Part shown: positions 1-5,773 of the stretch, one piece after another | Numbering within the stretch: the stretch's first letter is position 1 | How the letters are laid out: each line of letters opens with the position of its first letter | Source of the DNA: an uncultured Bacteroidota bacterium | GTDB taxonomy: Bacteria > Bacteroidota > Bacteroidia > Chitinophagales > Chitinophagaceae | Direction of reading: 5' to 3' | Assembly (NCBI GenBank): GCA_903933995.1 | Contig: CAIZMD010000205.1 | Span: 1-5,773, forward strand | Length of the DNA stretch: 5,773 nt | The notes under the pieces: generated by a model | The model's input: only the letters and a program-made list of their open reading frames with translations | The model's database searches: none | Told to the model about the DNA's origin: nothing | Position numbers and translations under genes: made by a program

Positions 1-2623
1 GACCCTGCCATCCAATCTTGGCTTAACCGTTGGACCCAATATTGACTATATATTGGTGAAGACCTTTAATCCCTATACGGCTTTACCCGTTAACCTGGTA
101 TTGGCAGAAGCCTTGCTGGGCAAGTATTTCAAGCCAGAGGGTGAGAACGGTGATTTTGACAATCATACCGCAGAAACCAAATTATTGCCTTGGACCATTT
201 TGACAAAATTCAAAGGTGCTCAGGTTGAGAACGCGCGCTATGAACAGCTGATGCCTTATGAAGCCAATAGCCCTGCTGTCATTGAGAGCATCGCGCCAGG
301 CGCAGAACCTTTTAAAGTAATTGTAGGAGACTTTGTAACCACAGAAGACGGTACCGGTATTGTGCATACGGCCCCAGCCTTTGGTGCCGATGACTATAAA
401 GTGGGTAAGAAAGCCAATATTGGAATCTTGACCATGGTAGACAAACAAGGAAAATTTGTTGACGGACTGGGTGAGTTTAGCAATAGATACGTCAAGAATT
501 ACAAGGATGAGGCAGACTATGTAGACGTAAACGTAGACATCTGTGTCAAACTCAAAAAAGAGAATCGCGCTTTTAAAGTTGAAAAATACGAACACAGTTA
601 TCCGCATTGTTGGAGAACGGATAAACCCATTTTATACTATCCATTGGACGCTTGGTTTATCAAAACCACAGCCGTGAAAGACCGCATGGTGGAGTTGAAC
701 AAAACCATTAACTGGAAACCCAAATCTACTGGCGAAGGCCGATTTGGCAACTGGTTGGAAAACATGGTTGACTGGAACCTAAGCCGTAGCCGTTATTGGG
801 GAACCCCACTTCCAGTTTGGAGAACTGAAGAGGGTGATGAAGAAGTTTGTATTGGTTCTATTGAAGAGCTAAATGCAGGCATTCGCAAAGCCAGTGAGGT
901 CTTGGGCGGAGACGTAAACAAACACTATTTACACGAGGGGATCTTGGATTTACACAAACCCTTTGTAGACGATATTATTTTGGTGAGCCCATCGGGCAAA
1001 CCCATGAAACGCGTATCAGACCTGGTAGACGTTTGGTTTGATAGTGGTGCCATGCCTTATGCGCAGTGGCATTATCCTTTTGAGAACAAAGACTTGGTAG
1101 ACAAAGGAGAAGCATTCCCTGCAGACTTTATTGCCGAAGGCGTTGACCAAACCCGTGGATGGTTTTATACCCTTCACGCTCTTGGGGTAATGCTTTTTGA
1201 CAATGTAGCTTACAAAACCGTGGTGAGTAATGGATTGGTGCTAGACAAGAACGGCAACAAAATGAGTAAGCGCTTGGGCAATGTGGTGAATCCTTTTGAA
1301 ACCATTGAAAAATATGGTGCTGATGCTACTAGATGGTATTTGATCACCAATGCATCGCCCTGGGATAATTTAAAATTTGACTTGGCGGGGATTCAAGAAG
1401 TGCAACGCAAATTCTTTGGAACCCTGTACAATACCTATCAGTTCTTTATTCTTTACGCCAATGTAGACGGGTTTGCTTTTCAGGAAGCGCCGGTGCCCTT
1501 GGCCGATAGACCCGAGATTGATCGTTGGATCTTAAGCTCACTCAATACCCTGATCAAGAAAGTCACTGAATCCATGGATGATTATGAACCCACTATTGCA
1601 GGTAGGGCCATTGAAAGTTTTGTGGATGAGCATTTGAGCAACTGGTATGTGCGTTTGTGTAGAAGGCGTTTTTGGAAGGGCGATTATGAGTTAGACAAGA
1701 TCTCTGCTTACCAAACCCTCTATGAATGTTTGGAAACCATTATTCGTTTAATGGCACCCATTTCACCATTCTTTAGCGATGCCCTGTTCCAGAATCTAAA
1801 CCAGTTAACCAATAGATTTGAAGCTGCTTCTATTCACCATGCTGATTTTCCAGTAGCCAATCCGGCTGCCATTGACGCAGGTTTGGAAGAAAGGATGCAA
1901 TTGGCCCAAGACACTTGTTCTTTAGTTCTGTCTTTGCGCAAGAAAGTGAATATTAAAGTGCGCCAGCCTTTGCAAAAAATCTTGATACCGGTACTGAATC
2001 CAGAAATGAAGGCCCAGCTAGAATTGGTGCAAGACCTGATCTTGGCCGAGGTAAACGTGAAGGAAATGGTGTACCTGACCGAGACCGAAGGCATTATCAA
2101 AAAGAAAATCAAGGCCAATTTCAAACTCTTGGGCGCCAAAATGGGTGCTAAGATGAAGCAGGCTGCTGCTTTAATTGGTGCTTTTAGCCAACAGGAGATT
2201 GCCCAACTAGAGAAAAATGGCCAAATAGCAATAGAAGTTGACGGAGAAACCTATCAAATTGAACTGGCAGAAGTAGAAATTGCAGCTGAAGACATACCTG
2301 GTTGGAGTGTAGCCAGCAAGGGCGCTTTAACCGTTGCCTTAGATATTGTGCTCTCTGAAGACCTAAAACAGGAGGGAGATGCTAGGGAATTGGTGAATCG
2401 GATACAAAATATTAGAAAAGAGAACGGTTTTGAATTAACAGACCGTATATTCGTAAAATTGCTTGAATCTGATGGGTTTAAGCAATCTATTATTAAATTT
2501 AACGATTATATTTGCCGCGAAATTTTGGCAGACAACATTGAATGGGTTTCAACATTGCCCGATGGCGTTGAAATTGAGATCAATGAGACCCTGTTAAAAT
2601 TAGCAGTTACAAAAAAAGGATAA
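1..2623 (+). CDS. ileS: Isoleucyl-tRNA synthetase (IleS), 5'-truncated by the window edge
   Basis: Class I aminoacyl-tRNA synthetase that charges tRNA-Ile with isoleucine in the cytoplasm and edits mischarged valine. The frame is already open at base 2 and reads TLPSNLGLTVGPNIDY, the family's conserved stretch just before the CP1 editing domain. The TTG at 53 is therefore internal, and roughly the first 200-250 residues, including the HIGH motif, lie upstream. Visible landmarks: the editing motif GTGIVHTAPAFGADDY (350-397), the tryptophan-rich active-site segment near WFDSGAMPYAQWHYP (about 1036-1080), the KMSKR ATP-binding loop (1259-1273), and the anticodon-binding helical domain with SNWYVRLCRRRFW (about 1638-1675). 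The C-terminus has DARELVNRIQNIRKENGFEL and no Cys-rich zinc finger of the E. coli type. These traits indicate the long, eukaryote-like IleS class. About 873 residues are visible; full-length relatives usually exceed 1,000. The stop is TAA at 2621, four bases before the next gene. Confidence 0.97.
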   Translation, partial: TLPSNLGLTVGPNIDYILVKTFNPYTALPVNLVLAEALLGKYFKPEGENGDFDNHTAETKLLPWTILTKFKGAQVENARYEQLMPYEANSPAVIESIAPGAEPFKVIVGDFVTTEDGTGIVHTAPAFGADDYKVGKKANIGILTMVDKQGKFVDGLGEFSNRYVKNYKDEADYVDVNVDICVKLKKENRAFKVEKYEHSYPHCWRTDKPILYYPLDAWFIKTTAVKDRMVELNKTINWKPKSTGEGRFGNWLENMVDWNLSRSRYWGTPLPVWRTEEGDEEVCIGSIEELNAGIRKASEVLGGDVNKHYLHEGILDLHKPFVDDIILVSPSGKPMKRVSDLVDVWFDSGAMPYAQWHYPFENKDLVDKGEAFPADFIAEGVDQTRGWFYTLHALGVMLFDNVAYKTVVSNGLVLDKNGNKMSKRLGNVVNPFETIEKYGADATRWYLITNASPWDNLKFDLAGIQEVQRKFFGTLYNTYQFFILYANVDGFAFQEAPVPLADRPEIDRWILSSLNTLIKKVTESMDDYEPTIAGRAIESFVDEHLSNWYVRLCRRRFWKGDYELDKISAYQTLYECLETIIRLMAPISPFFSDALFQNLNQLTNRFEAASIHHADFPVANPAAIDAGLEERMQLAQDTCSLVLSLRKKVNIKVRQPLQKILIPVLNPEMKAQLELVQDLILAEVNVKEMVYLTETEGIIKKKIKANFKLLGAKMGAKMKQAAALIGAFSQQEIAQLEKNGQIAIEVDGETYQIELAEVEIAAEDIPGWSVASKGALTVALDIVLSEDLKQEGDARELVNRIQNIRKENGFELTDRIFVKLLESDGFKQSIIKFNDYICREILADNIEWVSTLPDGVEIEINETLLKLAVTKKG
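2616..2620 (+). promoter_or_regulatory. Shine-Dalgarno-like AAGGA before the DksA-like gene
   Basis: AAGGA ends seven bases before the ATG at 2628 and overlaps the last codons of ileS. The spacing suits a ribosome binding site and supports this ATG as the start. Bacteroidota rely little on Shine-Dalgarno pairing, and the motif sits in an A-rich Lys-Lys-Gly coding stretch, so it may be coincidental. Translational coupling from the ileS stop codon is an equally good explanation of initiation. Confidence 0.35.
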
Positions 2624-2627
2624 CGCT

Positions 2628-3722
2628 ATGCCTTCAAAAAAGCCAGCCCAAAAAAAAGCAGCACCCGCCAAAAAAGCGGCTCCTGCGCCTGCTAAAAAAG
2701 CAGCGCCTGCTCCAGCAAAAAAAGCAGCACCCGCCAAAAAAGCGGCTCCTGCACCTGCTAAAAAAGCAGCGCCCGCTCCAGCAAAAAAAGCAGCGCCCGC
2801 TCCAGCAAAAAAAGCAGCGCCTGCTCCGGCAAAGAAGGCAGCACCAGCAAAAGTGGCTCCTAAACCTGCAGCAAAACCTGTTGCAAAACCCGCTGCTAAA
2901 CCAGCACCAAAGCCAGCTCCTAAACCAGCTGCACCCGTTAAGAAACCCGTTGTAGCTGCTAAACCGGCTGCAAAACCAGCAGCTGTTCCGCAAGCTAAGG
3001 CTGCGCCACAAAAGGCTCCTGCTGTCTCATCTAAAACTGTTCAAAAACCTGTGGCAAAATCAGCAACTCCCGTAGCAAAACCAGCAGCTAAACCTGCTGC
3101 TAAACCAATACCTGCACCAGCACCCGCTCCTGCAGCACCCGTTCAGAAGGCAAAAGCACCTGTGGCCAAAACGCCAGCTCCTCCAGCTCCTCCCGTAAAA
3201 CCCGTGAGAAAAGCGCCAGAGCCCATTAAGGACCTGAAATTGCCCAAGACCAATACCAAGTCAAGTGTGCCTTATAGGCCCATGTATACGCCTTTGGAAA
3301 AAAGAGAAGAACTTTCTTCTACAGCCAACCAATCCATTGTTAAATACAGTGATGCGGACCTGACTGATTTCAAAGAACTGATTTCTAAAAAATTAGAAGC
3401 AGCTAAAAAGGAATTGGCTTATTTGCAAGGATTAATTACCCGTAAGGATGAAATGGGCGGAGACAATGACGACGCTCGTTACATGACCATGGAAGACGGA
3501 AGTATGAGTATGGAAAGAGAGCAGTTGAGCCAAATGGCCAGCCGCCAGATTACTTATATTGACCATCTGGAAAAAGCCCTGATGCGCATTGAAAATAAGA
3601 CATACGGTATTTGCCGTGTAACTGGAAAATTGATAGACAAAGCCCGTTTAAGAGCCGTACCCCATGCTACTTTGAGTTTGGAGGCTAAACTTGGACTGGC
3701 AAAACACCCCGGTGAACAATAA
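2628..3722 (+). CDS. Histone H1-like AKP-rich tail fused to a DksA/TraR-like zinc-finger protein
   Basis: Two-part protein of 364 residues. Residues 1 to about 200 are almost entirely Ala, Lys and Pro. They begin with AKKAAPAP/AKKAAP repeats (residues 14-73) and continue as KPAA/KPAP-type repeats, resembling bacterial H1-like proteins and the AlgP tail; such tails are disordered, strongly basic and likely to bind DNA. Residues 243-325 form two predicted helices around an acidic turn (DNDDARYMTMEDGS, 279-292), as in the DksA coiled coil. The C-terminus YGICRVTGKLIDKARLRAVP (326-345) matches the TraR/DksA zinc-finger region, but only Cys329 of the four ligands remains; the others align with Thr332, Ser350 and Ala353. 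The family binds the RNA polymerase secondary channel and modulates initiation with ppGpp. Whether this member does so is inference. It starts four bases after ileS and is probably cotranscribed with it. The DksA-like assignment is firm; the DNA-binding role of the tail is a guess from composition. Confidence 0.9.
   Translation: MPSKKPAQKKAAPAKKAAPAPAKKAAPAPAKKAAPAKKAAPAPAKKAAPAPAKKAAPAPAKKAAPAPAKKAAPAKVAPKPAAKPVAKPAAKPAPKPAPKPAAPVKKPVVAAKPAAKPAAVPQAKAAPQKAPAVSSKTVQKPVAKSATPVAKPAAKPAAKPIPAPAPAPAAPVQKAKAPVAKTPAPPAPPVKPVRKAPEPIKDLKLPKTNTKSSVPYRPMYTPLEKREELSSTANQSIVKYSDADLTDFKELISKKLEAAKKELAYLQGLITRKDEMGGDNDDARYMTMEDGSMSMEREQLSQMASRQITYIDHLEKALMRIENKTYGICRVTGKLIDKARLRAVPHATLSLEAKLGLAKHPGEQ
2652..2846 (+). 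repeat. In-frame tandem DNA repeats encoding AKKAAP(AP) units
   Basis: This block encodes six 8-residue AKKAAPAP units and two 6-residue AKKAAP units. At DNA level there is a higher-order duplication: the 66-bp segment 2652-2717 recurs at 2718-2783 with only two silent differences. The 24-bp segment 2760-2783 recurs perfectly at 2784-2807, and a third copy at 2808-2831 has two changes. All unit lengths are multiples of three, so copy-number change would keep the frame. The near-identity, including synonymous positions, points to recent expansion by slippage or unequal recombination rather than old protein-level constraint alone. Confidence 0.9.
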
Positions 3723-3746
3723 GATTTAGATCTAATTGATTGAAAT

Positions 3747-3780
3747 AAAAAGAGGATGCCCAAAAGCATCCTCTTTTTTT
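3747..3780 (+). terminator. Rho-independent terminator of the ileS operon, probably bidirectional
   Basis: A perfect 13-bp stem pairs 3747-3759 (AAAAAGAGGATGC) with 3766-3778 around the six-base loop CCAAAA, and the T run extends to 3780. The GC-containing core is GAGGATGC/GCATCCTC. It begins 24 bases after the stop of the DksA-like gene. Read on the minus strand, the same hairpin is followed by TTTTTATTT, so it could also stop transcription from the convergent ABC transporter gene, whose stop codon lies about 100 bases away. Confidence 0.9.
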
Positions 3781-3796
3781 ATCCTATATTTTTTTC

Positions 3797-3878
3797 CTTC
3801 ACTCTTCTAAATTCCCCTACCACTTGTGGGAGGGGTGCCCGTAGGGCGGGGTGGGTCACTCCTCGCTCTTCACTCTTC
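3797..3878. repeat. 11-bp direct repeats flanking the REP-like element
   Basis: CTTCACTCTTC occurs at 3797-3807 and again at 3868-3878, with 60 bp between the copies that contains the REP-like element. The right copy runs into the stop codon of the ABC transporter gene and sits in a C/T-rich run of related CACTC/CACTT units (3857-3889). The flanking arrangement would fit a target-site duplication, but the simple-sequence character of the right side makes chance or slippage a real alternative. The rest of the 3723-3876 gap holds only the terminator and A/T-rich sequence; I see no gene in it. Confidence 0.45.
3813..3856. repeat. G-rich double-hairpin REP-like intergenic element
   Basis: Two adjacent hairpins lie between the convergent genes. 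The first pairs 3814-3823 (CCCCTACCAC) with 3826-3835 (GTGGGAGGGG), with one mismatch and a very short loop. The second is GCCC-GTA-GGGC (3837-3847). The hexamer GGGGTG occurs at 3832-3837 and again at 3848-3853, overlapping the first base of the small hairpin and abutting its end. The element is much richer in G and C than the flanking DNA. It resembles, from memory, short palindromic intergenic repeats common in Bacteroidota genomes and REP elements linked to RAYT transposases. Only one copy is in this window, so its repeat status is an inference. It could instead be a second transcription terminator or an mRNA 3'-end stabiliser for the ABC gene. Confidence 0.5.
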
Positions 3879-5700
3879 ACTTCACTTCCTGCATATCAAC
3901 CAGCCTTCGGTAAATGCCGTTCTTAGCCAAGAGTTCATCATGATTCCCACGCTCCGCAATCTCTCCTTTTTGCAATACTATAATTTCATCTGCGTGTCTA
4001 ATAGTAGAAAGCCTATGTGCAATCACTATGGAAGTTCGGTTCTGCATCATATTATTAATGGCGTCTTGTACCAATCTTTCACTCTCTGTATCAAGTGCCG
4101 ATGTAGCTTCATCCAAGATCAAAATAGGTGGGTTCTTGAGCACAGCTCTTGCAATGGTTACACGCTGTCTTTCACCACCAGACAATTTGGAACCACGGTC
4201 CCCAATATTGGTATCAAAACCTGCTTCTTTTAGCTCAATAAAATTATAGGCGTTGGCTACTTTTGCTGCATGCATAATGGCTTCAGGACTGCTATTGTCA
4301 ATACCTAATGCAATATTGTTGGCAATGGTATCATTGAACAAAATGGGCTCCTGTGTAACAATCCCCATGAGGTTGCGCACGCTATTCAAACTATACTCTT
4401 TAATGTTCACCCCATCTATGAGTAATTCTCCCTCGCTTACATCGTGAAAACGAGGTACCAAATCTGCCAAAGTACTTTTGCCCGCACCCGAAGAACCAAC
4501 CAGGGCAATGGTTTTACCCTTTTCAATGGTGAGGTTGATATTTTTTAAAATGCTGATCTCGTCATAATTAAATGACACATTTCTAAACTCAATGCTATGG
4601 TTAAACTGCGCAATGGTTTTGGCGTCAGGTTTGTCTACTACGGTAATTGGTGCTTTTAAAATTTCTTCAATTCTTTCAATAGCAGCACTACCCCTTTGTG
4701 CGTTGTAAAAAGAAGTAGACAAAGACTTAGCCGGGTTAATGATTTGGGTAAAGAAGAGGATATAAGTAATAAAATTTTCAGGACTCAAACCAGCTTCACC
4801 TCTTAGTACCAAGAGCCCACCAAACCAAAGAATACAAGAGAGTACCAATACGCCCAAGAACTCAGACATGGGAGAAGCCAGGTCTCTTCTAAAATTCATC
4901 TTGTTGCGAATATGGTTCAGGGTATCATTGGTGTCAAAGAATTTGTTGCGCAAAATTTTCTCGGCGTTAAAAGCCTTGATTACGCGCAGTCCACCTAGGG
5001 TCTCATCCAAGATAGACATCAGGGTACCCAGTTGTTCCTGAGAACTGGTAGATTGTTTTTTCAAAGACCTACTCACCCTTCCAATAATAAAACCGGTTAA
5101 GGGTAGCAAAACCAATAAGAACAGAGACAAAGCCGGACTCATGGCCACCATGATGGCTAGAATAATCAGGATCTGCAAAGGGTCCCTGATCAAACCTTCT
5201 AATGTGCTCATCACAGACCATTCAATCTCATTGGCGTCATTGCTCATTCGGCTAATGATATCGCCCTTGCGCTGTTCCGTGAAAAAACCAATGGGTAGTT
5301 CCAAGATCTTGGCATAAAGGTCTGAACGGAGTTTGGTCATTACATAATTGCGCATGGGAGCCAAGACCCGGTAAGAGAGATAGACAAATACGTTTTTAAA
5401 AAAAATAGAAACCACCATTAAAATACAGATGGCTGCCAGCGCATAGACCTTACTATGCTGCTGAATCAGGTCATTCATCCCATATTTGATATAGGCTTGT
5501 AGTACATTAGCATTGAAAGCAAATTCGGGTTTGGCTAGGGCTGCTTGTTGTCCTTTTTCAAAGAGCATTTGTAAAAAAGGTGCCAACAAAGCCAGTGATA
5601 CCAAGGAGAAGAGCACGGACAGGAGGTTGAATACCACATAGAGCCCAATGCTGCGTTTTTTATCTTTGAGATAGAAAAGTATGCGTGAAAATCGCTTCAT
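3877..5700 (-). CDS. MsbA-like ABC exporter, fused permease and ATPase
   Basis: Complete 607-residue half-transporter expected to act as a homodimer in the inner membrane, using ATP to export a lipid or other hydrophobic compound. The N-terminal type I exporter domain has about six membrane helices (roughly 18-40, 85-108, 173-188, 190-207, 280-300, 309-330). It also has the conserved cytoplasmic-loop segment FFTEQRKGDIISRMSND (139-155). The ATPase domain (about 365-600) has every key motif: Walker A GSSGAGKST (402-410), Q-loop Gln450, signature LSGGERQRV (506-514), Walker B ILILDE with catalytic Glu531, D-loop SALD (534-537) and H-loop His562. It should be active. Length and architecture fit the MsbA/lipid A flippase-like family, but close relatives include multidrug exporters, so the substrate is not settled. 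The ATG at 5698-5700 gives the normal N-terminus with no Shine-Dalgarno motif. The gene converges on the ileS operon and stands alone here. Confidence 0.95.
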   Translation of the reverse strand: MKRFSRILFYLKDKKRSIGLYVVFNLLSVLFSLVSLALLAPFLQMLFEKGQQAALAKPEFAFNANVLQAYIKYGMNDLIQQHSKVYALAAICILMVVSIFFKNVFVYLSYRVLAPMRNYVMTKLRSDLYAKILELPIGFFTEQRKGDIISRMSNDANEIEWSVMSTLEGLIRDPLQILIILAIMVAMSPALSLFLLVLLPLTGFIIGRVSRSLKKQSTSSQEQLGTLMSILDETLGGLRVIKAFNAEKILRNKFFDTNDTLNHIRNKMNFRRDLASPMSEFLGVLVLSCILWFGGLLVLRGEAGLSPENFITYILFFTQIINPAKSLSTSFYNAQRGSAAIERIEEILKAPITVVDKPDAKTIAQFNHSIEFRNVSFNYDEISILKNINLTIEKGKTIALVGSSGAGKSTLADLVPRFHDVSEGELLIDGVNIKEYSLNSVRNLMGIVTQEPILFNDTIANNIALGIDNSSPEAIMHAAKVANAYNFIELKEAGFDTNIGDRGSKLSGGERQRVTIARAVLKNPPILILDEATSALDTESERLVQDAINNMMQNRTSIVIAHRLSTIRHADEIIVLQKGEIAERGNHDELLAKNGIYRRLVDMQEVK

Positions 5701-5726
5701 AAATAGGAAAAACGGTTAATACACGG

Positions 5727-5755
5727 CAAAGTAACTAATTTTACCGCCAATCAAA
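5727..5755 (-). promoter_or_regulatory. Possible Bacteroidota-type promoter of the ABC transporter gene
   Basis: On the minus strand TTTG (5752-5755) is followed after 17 bases by TTACTTTG (5727-5734). This approximates the Bacteroidota sigma-ABfr consensus of a -33 TTTG and a -7 TAnnTTTG, with one mismatch in the -7 element and spacing at the short end. Transcription would start near 5720 and leave a leader of about 20 bases before the ATG. The position is right, but the motif is short and imperfect. Confidence 0.35.
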
Positions 5756-5773
5756 TGTTAGAAAATGGAGGAA

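Noticed and set aside
53..55. TTG as the start codon of the first gene
   Set aside because: The frame is open upstream to the window edge and reads the conserved TLPSNL segment of IleS, so the true start lies outside.
182..607. Minus-strand open frame of 141 codons inside ileS
   Set aside because: It lies wholly opposite a strongly conserved part of ileS and shows no domain or initiation signal.
1834..2139. Minus-strand open frame of 101 codons opposite the C-terminal part of ileS
   Set aside because: No recognisable motif, and the opposite strand is clearly coding.
2634..3011. Minus-strand open frame of 125 codons, rich in Cys, Phe, Arg and Ser, opposite the AKP repeats
   Set aside because: Its composition is just the complement of the Ala/Lys/Pro codon repeats, and it resembles no protein family. 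It is a shadow of the plus-strand gene.
3726..3735. Perfect 10-bp palindrome TTAGATCTAA just after the DksA-like stop codon
   Set aside because: Short, A/T-rich and next to the real terminator. Nothing ties it to an operator, and chance is likely.
3826..4447. Plus-strand open frames (135, 73 and 64 codons) opposite the ABC transporter ATPase domain
   Set aside because: The minus strand encodes intact Q-loop, signature, Walker B and H-loop motifs here. The plus-strand frames have no family features.
5755..5773. Possible start of a divergent plus-strand gene at ATG 5755 or 5765
   Set aside because: At most six codons are visible before the window ends, too few to support a coding call.
1..5773. 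CRISPR arrays, tRNA or rRNA genes, insertion sequences, defence or toxin-antitoxin genes
   Set aside because: I found no spaced direct repeats, cloverleaf sequences, transposase motifs or defence-type proteins. The window is almost fully explained by three genes.

Overview
The window looks like a chromosomal segment of a Bacteroidota bacterium, probably from the Sphingobacteriia/Chitinophagia side. This is inferred from three things. The isoleucyl-tRNA synthetase is of the eukaryote-like, long type. It is followed directly by a DksA/TraR-like protein whose zinc finger is degenerate in the way typical of that phylum. The ABC transporter gene has an A/T-rich leader without a Shine-Dalgarno sequence and a plausible TTTG/TAnnTTTG-like promoter. 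No species can be named from the sequence alone.

Layout. Positions 1-2623 (+) hold the 3' three quarters of ileS; its 5' end, including the HIGH-motif region, lies outside the window. Four bases later, at 2628-3722 (+), is a 364-residue two-part protein: about 200 residues of Ala/Lys/Pro-rich, histone H1-like tail, then a DksA/TraR-like coiled coil and zinc-finger remnant. The two genes almost certainly share a transcript, which ends at a strong hairpin terminator at 3747-3780. Positions 3781-3876 are non-coding and hold a compact G-rich palindromic repeat resembling a REP element (3813-3856), bracketed by an 11-bp direct repeat. Positions 3877-5700 (-) encode a complete MsbA-like ABC exporter half-transporter that converges on the ileS operon. 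The last 73 bases are its leader and probable promoter.

How the parts relate. The plus-strand pair joins translation (Ile-tRNA charging) to a likely RNA-polymerase- or nucleoid-associated regulator. The minus-strand gene is an inner-membrane lipid or drug exporter with no evident functional link to the pair; it shares only the convergent terminator region.

Most of the window is ordinary core genome, and I found no new defence, mobile or biosynthetic system. The parts worth a second look are the H1-like/DksA-like fusion, with its recently duplicated 66-bp and 24-bp DNA repeats and the loss of three of four zinc ligands, and the REP-like intergenic element.
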